A DNA stretch of 64,000 bases. Source: Triglochin maritima. Lineage: Eukaryota > Streptophyta > Magnoliopsida > Alismatales > Juncaginaceae. The stretch's first letter is position 1. Each line of letters opens with the position of its first letter. The notes below the pieces were generated by a model. The model was not told the origin of the DNA and did no database searches. It saw nothing but the letters and a program-made list of their open reading frames with translations. This document shows positions 48,191-59,000 of the stretch, one piece after another. The stretch is taken from the NCBI GenBank assembly GCA_963682175.1, contig OY821774.1, positions 39,384,201 through 39,448,200 on the forward strand. The letters run 5' to 3'. Position numbers and translations under genes: made by a program.

Positions 48191-48807
48191 GTCCAGACGG
48201 ATTGACGTGGATAACTTCTCATATGCTGATAAACTGCCAGGAATCATTTTACCATTTCTGGAAAGGTGGAATGACGTATGTGTTGATGACAACTGTGGAT
48301 TTCGATGTGTTGCCGATGTCTTACATGGTGGTCAAGAGAACTGGTCGTACGCCCGTCGTGCGATTTCTAATGAGATAGGTGCACATCCTATTTATGAGAG
48401 TGTGTATTTCGGCAATGTGGGAGAGGCTCGTCAACGAATTGATTGGGGGCAGGGGAGCTTGTGGCGAGGATCATTATATGGAGGTTTGGGCAGACTTGTT
48501 TCCTATTGCTAATTTTTACAAGTGTGCGGTCATGTATTTCGCAATGGGAACTGATGATTCGTTGTTCCTGTGTCTTACTGTACTACCTTGGGAGAGTTCG
48601 TCTGTCATGACGAGACCTGTCAGAGAGTTGGTCATTGCTCATTTAGGGAGTTACAGACATTTTATTCGTTTGGAATTAGCTGATAATTTCCCAGTACCTC
48701 CTATAACGACCTTATGGTATCAAATGCGAGATGAGAGTGTTGTTGGATGGGAGGATGAGTACGAAAGTAGGATGGAGTATTGGAACCGGTTACGTAGTAC
48801 ATTTTGA
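48191..48807 (+). other. OTU cysteine-protease-like domain (3' exon of the MULE gene)
   Basis: Behind an intron ending TTATCTTACAG the translation reads FLERWNDVCVDDNCGFRCVADVLHGG, the OTU signature D-x-N-C-G-F-R with the nucleophile Cys, and GQENWSYARRAI. After one frameshift around 48412-48465 it continues with GEDHYMEVWADLFPIANFYKCAVMYF. The tail WEDEYESRMEYWNRL ends at TGA 48805. OTU proteins remove ubiquitin; the role in MULEs is unknown. The family normally has a DGNCGFR motif; here it is DDNCGFR. Confidence 0.72.
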
Positions 48808-51075
48808 TTGTAATTTGTAATGCTTTTGTAATGTATAATATATCATATATTTGTACTTATATCGTGTTGTTCTTTTACCGTATTTTAAATTTAAATATTA
48901 TTTGATATCTAAAGAAATAAGTTGAAGATATTTTCGTGACAAATAAATTTTAAAAATACGAAAGTCAAAGAAATACGTAGAAGATATGTTCGTAAGAAAT
49001 AAATAATAAGAGTACACAAATAAAAATAAGCAAATACCAACAAATGTAGTAACAATGCAACATATAACAAAACGATAGTAAAAGCAAGTCAACTACAACT
49101 CAACATTTGAATCATGGTCCGAAATGCCCAACTGGCTGTTCCAATCCTCGATGAGGCGATCCCAATCTGTACATGCAAGTCTCGTATCCTCAGTCGGCAT
49201 CCTGTCTCTCTGTCGCAAGAACGGCTGCGTACACCGTATCACCCTACTCATCCACTGTATGTAAAATAAAAATTAGCGTACATTAACAATAATAACAAAA
49301 GATACATTACAATTAAAAATAAAATTAGATAAACTTACCGCATCGGCACATGTCCTATCAAGTGGTCTCTCCGGTCTCGGAATGATACCGCGTACGATAA
49401 GTGGATGTGAGCACCTACCGAACCACTGCAAATAATCTGCAGCACAAGTGGAGGGGTCGCGGCTACGACTCAGATCGTCCAGGTGTAGTCGTCCTACTCT
49501 CGGAAATGTCCTCCAAACCGATTCCGTGAATGAAACGCTATGCCTGACGTCGTACGTCGTCGCAGTCGCAGACCGTATTGCATGCTCGGGCGTCGGGATG
49601 TCAACCTAGATCACCTGAACGTAACCTAACTGACGTAACACGCGATCATGTAAATAAGGCTCTGTGATATCCCTATAACGAATAACGCCCATAAATGTAG
49701 TCCTCGACACATCTACAGCAGGCCCGGGACCATACGACAACCACTCCACCTAAACGTTTATACGTTAATAATAATAAAGTTAAATTTAAATAAACGTGAA
49801 TGATATATACATTATATACCTGCGATGCAGTCATCTGATCTAACCGTCTACGAATAGAAAGAAGTCGAGCCTCGCTCTTATCCTCGGCCCGGACAGCCCA
49901 CATACGCGAACGAGGATGACCACGCTTAACAATCTTCCGCTCCCGATGTGGGCGGAAAGGAGGAAAATACTCATAGATCCAAGCCTGCAGCAATGTCAGA
50001 CAACCAGTAATCCCAGAACAATCAGCACGACTAGATATACCCAGCTGGCGATACAGATATGCCAACGTCGCCGACCCCCATGAGTACTGACCAATGATAT
50101 CTGGGTCCGTCGCCTCCAGTAGGTCGCGTGGTCTGACTCTGGAACCGCTCTTGTCGACAAACAAGACGCAACCTAGCAGTAAGAAGAGGTAAGCAGTCAT
50201 CTGCGTATCCTCAGTCCGTGGTGGTCGTCCCCGCCTACAACACTCGTCCACAACATCGATACTAACACCACCACGCACTCCAAAATGACTTATCCCACCC
50301 AAGACCCTCCAAGCTGACACCCAGCAACTCATATACATATAACTTCAGCTCAGATGTCGGCGCCTGCGCACTGACCATAGGACCCTCAACAGGAATGTGC
50401 AGAATCTGAAAGACGTCATGCAACATGATCGTCATCTCTCCGAACGGCAAGTGGAAAGTGTTGGTGTCAGGCTGCCACCGCTCCACGAAAGACGAAATCA
50501 ACGGCATGTCGATGCAGGAAACACATGTTGTACGACAAGTAACCCAATCCACTGTCAACCACGGTCGCCGTCATATCATCAGTCATCACTGAACGCCATG
50601 CCTGCAATGTCGTACAGGCTCTGTGCCGATTATGACACTTCAAAACCTTCCGATCCTCGCCATCCCAGATGCGTCTGGCGATGTGGCCTCCGAAACTCGG
50701 AATGACGCTGCCATCTACAAGGCCACCGGGCATAATATCCGTGACGATCCAAGACTCGTCTTCACCCCTCTTCTTCTTCTTCTGAGCTCGGGCGTCTGCA
50801 GTGCACGAACCACAATGACCCACTCAGTCGAAGGACCACAATGTCGCCCCCGTCCTCGACCAGACTGATGTATCGCCTCCTCCTGTGGCCCCAAGTCATA
50901 CCGACCCCCATCGTCACTCTCGTTGTGACTCCTCAACTCATCTGAATCATCCTCGTCGTCGAAAGAATCCCCAGGTGTCTGACGACGACGTAACAAATCT
51001 CTCTCTCCTAACTGAAGCAGAAATACCACGCGTACGTGGATGACGAGGACCTGACTCGTCTGCTACACTACGTAC

Positions 51076-51470
51076 CGCGCGGGAATTGATTTCCCTTTTC
51101 CTCCACAGTAACCCGATGAATATTTATTGAATTTTAAAAATACAAATTTATTAATGGATTTACTAAAATAATTAAACTAATTATTAACTTAATAATCGAT
51201 TTATTTAGCAATTATCACAATTAATCAATAATCCTTTACTAAAATCGTACACAACTAATTACTAACATAATAATCAATTTATTTAGTGATTATCACAACT
51301 TTTAATCAATAATTCATTACTAAAACTAATTATTAACTTAATAATCGATTTATTTATTAATTATAACAATTTATAATCAATAAAGGATTTACTAAACTAA
51401 TTTAACTTATTATTAACATAATATTCAATTTATTTTAAATTTATCACAATTTATAATCAATTTAAATAAA
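51076..51470. other. AT-rich stretch inside the MULE
   Basis: It contains three or four imperfect units of AATTATTAACTTAATAATCGA / TTTATTTA type, each roughly 80-100 bp. It may be intron 1 of the PMD gene if that gene starts at 51681. Confidence 0.5.
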
Positions 51471-51484
51471 TTCAAAAAAAAATC

Positions 51485-51575
51485 GGGGCGTCTGCGGGAG
51501 ACGCCTGCCCTAAGTGGGAGGCGTCTCCCTCAGACGTCTTGGCCTTGGGTCGGACGTCCACGGGAGACGCCCAAC
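51485..51575. repeat. GGCGTC words near the right end of the MULE
   Basis: GGGGCGTCTGCGGGAGACGC, GAGGCGTCTCCC and GGGAGACGCCC occur here, at a position mirroring the left array (about 250 bp inside the terminus). Only the GGCGTC core is shared with the left one. Confidence 0.7.
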
Positions 51576-51788
51576 CCAAATGATTATTATTATTTTTAAA
51601 ATAATAAAAATAAACAATGCAATTTATCAGATGTGAGTAGTCTGGGGTGTCCGCTGGTTCTTTTCCTGGCCTACAAGACATTATATCTGGTGAATAGAAG
51701 AGTGATATGAAGAGAAAATTGTGTTAAAAGTGTGAAATGAAGAGTTATATAAGTAGAAAGAGTAGATAGGCAAAATAGTAATCTGTTG

Positions 51789-51828
51789 GGACGATTTAAG
51801 TAGTTTTACGGCGACGAATAACAGTTCA
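51789..51828 (-). repeat. MULE right terminal inverted repeat
   Basis: Read inward on the minus strand: TGAACTGTTATTCGTCGCCG and then AAAACTACTTAAAT. A TATATAAC box follows near 51745 (minus strand) upstream of the candidate PMD start at 51681. Confidence 0.85.
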
Positions 51829-51837
51829 ATTATTTTA

Positions 51838-52320
51838 TGGATGTTCAAATCTGAATACAAATAAAATTTGTAGATTTTTTTCTTGGAATATTTTTTTAAT
51901 TCGGATACCAAGATTGTCTCATCTGCAAATTTCGGACACAAAATTTGTCCTCTAGTTCCCAATCTTTGATTTATAGTCTCTTCGTTATATTTTGAAATTT
52001 ACAATTCTAACCGAAGAAGAATGTCTGCCTTCAAGGAATAAAATTACGTGTATTATTTCTTGAGATTGAATCTTAAACCAATCTAACAATTGAAAATTAA
52101 GTTGGTCTGTAGCATTTGTACGGCCAACTATCGTCGTCCATTCTTATGGTGTGAGACTGTGAGGGTAGTTGAAGGAAAAAGGCCGCTCAGACAAGATACT
52201 CCAAAATTTATTCCCGAAGATCAGGCCAAAAATGCAAATATCCCCATTTACTTACCCAAAAAAATTTCAACCCAAAATCCCAGTAGGTTTCGCCCGGAAA
52301 AATATAAATCCGATCCCTTT
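51838..52320 (+). promoter_or_regulatory. ATXR3 upstream region
   Basis: Intergenic sequence between the MULE target duplication and the ATXR3 leader. No gene or repeat is seen. An AATATAAATCC-type stretch near 52301-52312 is a candidate TATA region. Confidence 0.45.
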
Positions 52321-53017
52321 ATTCTAGAGAGAGAGAAAAAAAGCAAGCGCGAGGGTTGAGGAGAGAGAGAGAACCCGACGACGAGCGGACGAACCCGACG
52401 GACCCCAAACTCCGGTCGCCGGAGAACGGACCCACAAAATCCAATCCGACCTCGAACGGAACCTTCCATCTCGCCATCGATCCCGCCTTGTCCTCGAACT
52501 CCACCGCCTTGGATCTCGGGATCCGACGTTGCTCCCGCCGTCAATTCCCCGAATTCCAGCTCAATTCGCTTCCTCTCGAGATTCCTCTTCTGGTTCCCGG
52601 GACTGGTGAGGTTTTTCCGGCTGTTTCCGGGGGAGTTCGTGGTGTCGTTGCGAAACCCTACGTTGGGGTTGTGGCGGCAGGGTGGTTTGGGTTGGTTGGG
52701 AATTAGGGTTTTGATAGAGTGATTTTGGTTGAGATGGTGTTGGAGGTTTCGAGCCCTACATTTCGGGTCTTGATCGTGTGGTGGTGTTGATTTTGTTGGA
52801 ATTAGGGTTTTTTTCGGGTTGGAGGTTTGGAGAGTTGAAATTCCGTGGTGGAACGGAGGTTTTTGGGGGTGAAAGTTGTCGTCTTTGGTTGGAATTAGGG
52901 TTTCGGAAGAGAAGAGAGTGGTGGAAGTGGTATGAGGGTCGATGGGCTGAGTGAGGTGGAGAATTAGGCGCCTCGGAAGACTGGGGCTGTGGTTTCTACG
53001 GCTTCAGCTGGACTTCC
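52321..53017 (+). promoter_or_regulatory. ATXR3 5' leader with GA tract and teloboxes
   Basis: It starts with a GA-rich run (about 52326-52372), usual in plant leaders. Three perfect telobox motifs TTAGGGTTT lie at 52703-52711, 52802-52810 and 52895-52903, and an AAACCCTA word at about 52655. A 116-codon open frame beginning at 52356 would be an upstream ORF if the whole stretch is in the mRNA. A GTGAGG at about 52606 could be the donor of a leader intron. Transcript limits cannot be fixed from sequence. Confidence 0.55.
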
Positions 53018-56000
53018 ATGGGCGATGGAGGAGTCGCGTGCATGCCCTCTCAGCTCGTGGTGGAGGGATTCCCGGCGTCGGAGAAGCTTTGCGGTAGTGG
53101 CAGCGGCGAACTTGAGAAGAAGATGAGAGAGCTTGAGAGAAGGGGCATGTCTTGTTCGGGCGATAAGAGCAGGAAGACGGAGGAGAGGTCCAAGGCTGTG
53201 GAGTTGGAAAACGGGGAGTTCGTGCCGGATAGAAGGGAGAAAGGTGGGTGGGAGAGGGGAGAAGAGTCAAGGGAAGATGGGGAATTGGAGAAAGGAGAGA
53301 TTGTTCCGGATGATTGGTGCGATAGAGAATTGGAGAAGGGTGAGTTTGTTCCAGAGAAGTCGGGAAAGGGTGTTGCAGAAAAGTCAAAAGTTTGGCTGGA
53401 GACAGGCCACAAGGGGGAACTGGAGAAGGGGGAGTTTGTTCCTGATAAGTGGCCAAAATGGCATCGTGACCGTTCTCCAAGCAATCAAAGTCAAAAGGTA
53501 GAAAGTGGGAGGAGTGATAGGAAGCGTTTGTCGTCGAAGTTGGACGATTGTTCCCATGAGAGGAGAGAGGATTCAAGATTCTGGAAGCATGGTAACATCA
53601 ATGGGGGAAGCCATGGGAAGGAATGCGTTCCAGGAAGCATCCTGAAGCGCCACCATGTAGCATCTGAAGTAAGTGGTGGTAAGTATCAGAGGGAATTTAA
53701 GGATCATTCTGGGGCAAAAAGCAGGAAGATTTCAGACGAGAGTAGTTATTGTCGCTCAGAGCACTTTGACAAGTCACAAAGAGGTTCCACTTATCCCCCC
53801 TCAAGGGCATCATCCACAACAAGGTATTCTTCTAGACACATTGAACCATATTTTTCAGCTCGAGGTCATGATAAGCATGGCCGAAGCCCTGAAAATAGTC
53901 TTGAAAGGTCTTCCCTAAATGACCGGTCACGGCACCATGATCGTAGAAACCGTAGCCCACTTTGCTTGGAGCGGTCCCCACATCAATTGACTCGTCATCG
54001 TGAACTCAGGGAACGAACTCCCATTCACTTGGATAAGTCTCCACATCAACGATCCCGGCACCACGATCACAAGGATAGGAATTCAAGTTATGCAGGGCGA
54101 TCGCCTCATGAACGCAACAAGCACCGGGACCACAAAGACAAGACCCCTGTCCACATGGAACATTCCCCACGAGACCGAGATGTAACATCTCATCAGAACG
54201 GGACCACCCGAAGGAGTGTAGGTGCTGACAGGAAGAACAAGCCTGATGCTAGGAATGCCCGTCGGGACACTAGTGTTAGTAGAAATACTGGCAGGCCAGA
54301 AGTGGCTACTTTATCAAGCAGTAAGGATAGGACGGTAGATGGTAAATCTGATATTGCGAAAGACCCGCACAAGCAAAGAGCAGAATGCAGTGAACCTCCT
54401 CCCCCTCCTCCTTTACCTCCCCCTCCTCTTCCTCCTCCCCCGGTGGCAAATGGTGTGCAAGAAGACCTACCATCAATGGAGGAGGATATGGATATCTGTG
54501 ATACGCCTCCTCATTCTGTAGCAACTACTGATCCAAACATGGGAAAGTGGTATTATCTTGATCATTTTGGTGCAGAACGAGGGCCTTCCAAGTTGATGGA
54601 TCTAAAAAAGCTTGTTGAAGAAGGGGTTCTTCTATCTGATCATTTGATAAAGCACACAGATAGTGACCGGTGGGTGACTGTTGAAAATGCAGCATCTCCC
54701 TTGGTGTATGCAGACTTACACCCCATTGTTTCAGATAATGTGACTCAGTTGGTAAGCCCTCCTGAAGCCCCTGGAAATTTACTGAATGACGCTGACAATG
54801 TTTCTCATGATGGGCCTGAGTTGTCACCTCACTCGGCTAATGATTTGGACACCTCTCAATTTGTTGACCTTGGAATTGACGAAAGAGTTGTTGCACTTTT
54901 GGATGGTTATGATGTTATTCCTGGGAAGGAGCTTGAGACTCTTAATGGTAAGCTTTGCTATTTGTCCAGTAAAAGTGCAAAACATTATTAATCGTAATTT
55001 ATGCAGCTTATATAGCTTATCTATTGTAATCTCGTATAGTTCTTCTTATGATTCTCATGCATTCAGACTGATCCATGTTCATGCTTTTTTCTTCATGTGT
55101 TTTGGCCTGCTGCAGAAGCATTAGGTGCAACTTTTGTCCATGCAGAATGGGAAAATTGGGGGCGTTCTGAAGGTAAATAATTAAATTGATCATTTGATCT
55201 AAATGACGTCTCCTCAGCTTTGATCTACATATGTTTTTTGATCACTTTTTTGGCTTGTAAATTATAAGGTGTGGAACCGCCCTGATAAAAGAGGTGTGTG
55301 ACCGACTGTTTTGTGTTTCAGATTTGTTTCTCTGCATAGACTGTCAAGTTCTTTTTATACTCTATTCGGGTGTTGGTTTCTTAATTTTCTGGAGTTCTTT
55401 TCCTGGTTTAAGCCAACATGGTTCAGTGTACCTGTAACCCAGAACAGCAGAAATGCTTTTCTCTAAGGCCACTTGTCTTGAACTCTTCCGGCTTCCAGAA
55501 CGATAGAAAGAATGTTTCACTTTTTATACTGCTGGCACTTGAACTTCACTTAACTGACTTTACTATTCTTCGGTCACTCTCGTATCTCAAGCTTTCCTTC
55601 GCCCTATACGGTTGATACGACCTTTCCCATGCATTTGTTATGGATAATACAAATACTAATATATCATAATAGTTGGTCACCTATTTACTTAGGAAACTCA
55701 AGGGACCTACTGTTTTCTTGCCTTCATATATTCTGACTCATTAGACGAGTGGTGGAAGTTAAATTAGCAATGAATTAAAAACCTTTCTGAGGCATGGATT
55801 CTGATTTTTTTTATAGTTTGTTTCTGAAAATGAGTGATGTATCAAAGTTTGACTGTTACAAATTTTAGGAATAAAAGAGTTCTTTTTCCTAATTGTTGAT
55901 CATTACATCCTCTCTTTTTCTTATTACCTTATTTTTTTATAATTATATATTGCAGGTTTCAGCAGGTCCAGAGTTCGGAACTCTGAGCTAACTAGACACC

Positions 56001-59000
56001 TGCGAGATGAGGAATCGTGCAGAAATGAACTTGTTGAAACAAGATCAGTTCTACCTTCAGAGAAGGAATTTAGTTCTCTCTCTGGTGATTCCAGCGATTG
56101 GTTTGCTGGTAGATGGTCTTGCAAGGGTGGAGATTGGAAGAGAAATGAAGATCTTTCTCAAGAAAGATTGCAGAAGAGAAAACTCGTTCTTAATGATGGC
56201 TATCCTCTTTGCCTAATGCCTAAGTGTGGGTATGAAGATCCTCGCTGGCAGGCGAAGGATGACCTTTACCATGTTTCATGTGGCAAAAAACTAGATCTGC
56301 CCACTTGGTCTTTTTCTTGGCTAGAGGATAAAGTTGACAGCAGCGACCCAAACAAAATTACAAGCAGGTCAAGCCAAGTCAAGCCGTTTGTTGGCAGGGG
56401 TACAAAAGGCATCATGCTACCAGTGATTAGGATCAATGCTTGTGTAGTCAAAGATCATGGATTTTCTGCTTCTGAATCTCGCAGTCTAGGGAAAAGCAAT
56501 GACAGGCATTCTTCAAGATCAATGCGATCCTATAATGGAGGCAATGAGCGAAGTTCACTTAGTGAAGACATTGCACGGCTGAAGGGTCACGAAAATGAAC
56601 TTCACAAAGGCGACAAGTTCAGACTGAGCATTAGTATTCCTAGTGACCGTGTTTGCACTAGAGAGGAACTAGGATTACATATGGGTGACTGGTACTACTT
56701 AGATGGTACTGGACGTGAACATGGTCCCTATTTGTTTTCGGAATTGCAGGAGTTTGTTGCTTGTGGTACTATGTTGGAGCATACTAGTGTCTTCAGGAAA
56801 GCAGACAGCATCTGGGTTCCAGTAACTTCAAAAACAGCTGCTGCTAAACCTGTGTGTTCCCAAGAACAGAAAGATATTCCTGTTTCAAGCTGTGGTTCTC
56901 TAGCACCTCTTCAACAGTCACTAGTAGCTAATAGAGATGGAGATGTGTTTTCTTCATTTCATGGCTTACATCCACAATTTATTGGGTTCATGTCTGGTAA
57001 ACTGCATGAATTAGTCATGAAATCTTACAGGAGCCGAGAGTTTGGGGCAGCAATCAATGGAGTTCTAGATCCATGGTTAAATATGAACCAGCCAAAGGAG
57101 TTGGACAAAAACTTCTGGAAATCAGGTATTTCCCCAACTTTTAGGGGTGTGATTTGGAAATAACAATGTGTGTCAGTTATTATGTAGCAATTTGAAAACA
57201 ACTCATTTGTTTACTGTTTTTGTACTGACGTCATTTTTTTGGTTGCTTTCTGCTGTGGCTTAGAAGCAGATCTTGGGATATACAATCATACGGGAAAGCG
57301 ACCTCGGTTGTCAATTGATAGTAGTTGTGAGGACCACGATATGGATGAGGATGTGCTATATCAGAAGGATATTTGTTCTTTTGATGAATTATGTGCTGCA
57401 GCTGCATCCTCTGAAGGAAATGATACTGGATTTCCTTCAGAGAGTTGGGGCCTCCTTAATTCTCGTATATTAGCAAGGATATTCCATTTCTTGAGAAATG
57501 ACATGAAGACACTCTTATTTTCTGCTGCTACATGTAAGCACTGGAAGATTGCTGTGAAGTTGTACAAGGATATATGCAGATATGTTGATTTTTCAACTGC
57601 AGGTCCTAACTGTACGGACCCTATGTTTCAGAAAATCATGGTAGGCTTCTTTCCCTTTTGTTGTGTATTTTTTTGTTGCAATTTTTTTCAAGCTTGACAA
57701 TATTTTGTGGTTTTTGTAGAACGGTTATGATGGCAAAATCTTAACCACACTAATTTTGACAAGTTGCACCAACGTAAGCGCCAGCGCACTTGAAGAAGTA
57801 CTACGTTTGTTTCCAGGCATATGTACCATCGACATTAGAGGATGTAACCAATTTGAGGAGTTGATACCCACCTTCCAGAATGTGAAATGGATACATAGTC
57901 AAATTCCATCCAATCGTAGGAGTCATGAGGACGCCCCTCTGAAGACATGGAGCCATAAGCAAAATACTGAAAAGAGTTACTCAATGGCCAAGTCACTCAA
58001 AGGTTCAAGTAATTATCAGGATGGTTTTAATGATGGAGATAATTTGGGTGCTAAACTGACCAGTACAAATAAAATGGATTTCAAGAACGATACATTTAAG
58101 CAAGGTTATTACAGAAGAACAAAGCTGCTTGGTGCTCGGAAATCATCGGGAGCTCTGTCAAGAGATGCCCAGTTAAAGCAATTGATGAGGAAGAAATCTG
58201 AAAGTGCATATAGGAAAATGGAACAACTGATTGCCAATGCTTTGAGGAATATAATGAAAGACAACTCATTTGAGTTCTTAATACCAAAAGTATACAAACT
58301 TCATCCTTTTTAAACTTCTTTGCAGATCATTTTGCTGCCATTTTCTTACCATTTTTAATTGCTAATGACCAGGTAAAGGGTATTGAAGATAAGATGCGAA
58401 ATGGATACTATGCTCGCCACGGGCTGACTTCTATTAAGGATGACATCAGACAAATGTGTCGTAATATAATTAAGTGAGGATTCTATCACTATGACAACAA
58501 CTTAAAGTTTCTAGACCATAAGCTGTATTTGTTAATTGTTATTGTTAGGATGTTGATAGTAGTCACCGTTATCTACATGTATTGTTGTTGGGGTGTGATC
58601 CATGTTCGATCCTTAGTTCTGTATTTTTTTCTGCTGTCGTCATGCATTGATAAAATTGATTTTTTTGTCTGGGCTGGATGTGGCTGCTAATATCATATTC
58701 TCATATTAATTTCTGCAGAAATAGGAGGCGGTCCAGTAATGTTGGTGAATTAAATCTTATAATCTCTTCATTTCTCCAACTGGCAGAACAGTTGGATAAT
58801 CCTAAGCATTCATATGAAGGAGAGAGCCTTGTTAAAGCATTTGCAGAGAGTTCGGATTCAGGATCTTATTCAGCAGATTCGAAATATAAAAAGAAGACCA
58901 ACAAAATAATGTCTGAAAAGAACTACACAAGTAGAAATACAAATTCATATTGTGCCAATGGTGAAAGCAATTACAAGGTCAATGACATTAAGCAAAGGCT

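Larger units (their letters stand above)
45776..48807 (+). pseudogene. MULE transposase with C-terminal OTU-like domain
   Basis: Exon 1 is 45776-45805 (MSGEAPESGE), intron 45806-46066, exon 2 from 46067. The N-terminal FAR1-like segment (TIEEACKWAKQVAL, SSYKPKADNQMDCYLRCDRR, HNHSLAVYSEGHRQVSG) is broken by frameshifts at a T run near 46192 and again near 46410. 46493-47890 is open: DDE-type core with CMDSTYKTN and AIITDREMGL, CTWHINKDV, then a SWIM-type zinc finger CGCAFLTTHEIPCAC, the CAC form seen in OTU-bearing MULEs. At about 47886 a TGA interrupts GRPRGKSTRRDPSAFEYAKR; an Arg CGA codon seems to have mutated. An RS/RG-rich linker, an intron near 48079-48190 and the OTU exon follow. Such proteins cut and join element ends in the nucleus. 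With four lesions it is likely dead here. Confidence 0.85.
49093..51681 (-). pseudogene. Plant mobile domain (PMD, MAIN/MAIL-like) gene in the MULE
   Basis: Minus strand. The main exon from about 51060 to 49820 encodes an acidic head (SFDDEDDSDELRSHNESDD) and then the PMD: GHIARRIWDGEDRKVLKCHN, and after a frameshift near 50530 LISSFVERWQPDTNTFHLPF, GEMTIMLHDVFQILHIPVEG. After another shift near 50300 come GGVSIDVVDECC, QMTAYLFLLLGCVLFVDKSG and YSWGSATLAYLYRQLG. Introns 49750-49819 and 49255-49338 have proper GT-AG ends and join in frame. Downstream, VLRQLGYVQVI is followed by a TAG, then VDIPTPEHAIRSA continues. The last exon 49254-49093 ends DHDSNVEL. A possible first exon at 51681 (MSCRPGKEPADTPDYSH) lacks a clear GT donor. 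Host PMD proteins (MAIN, MAIL1) act in transposon silencing; transposon-borne PMD genes are known. Frameshifts and a stop indicate decay. Confidence 0.8.
45622..51828. mobile_element. 6.2 kb Mutator-like element with transposase-OTU and PMD genes
   Basis: Bounded by an identical 9-bp duplication ATTATTTTA (45613-45621 and 51829-51837). Imperfect terminal inverted repeats share ATTCGTCGCCG and AAAACTACTTAAAT near each end. Inside, a transposase gene runs rightward from 45776 and a plant-mobile-domain gene runs leftward from about 51.7 or 51.06 kb; their 3' ends face each other at 48807 and 49093. This is the arrangement of MuDR (convergent mudrA and mudrB). Both genes carry disabling lesions, so the copy is probably no longer autonomous. 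Confidence 0.92.

Noticed and set aside
53004..53576. 190-codon minus-strand open frame opposite ATXR3 exon 1
   Set aside because: Mirror of a low-complexity charged exon; the plus strand carries conserved ATXR3 sequence.
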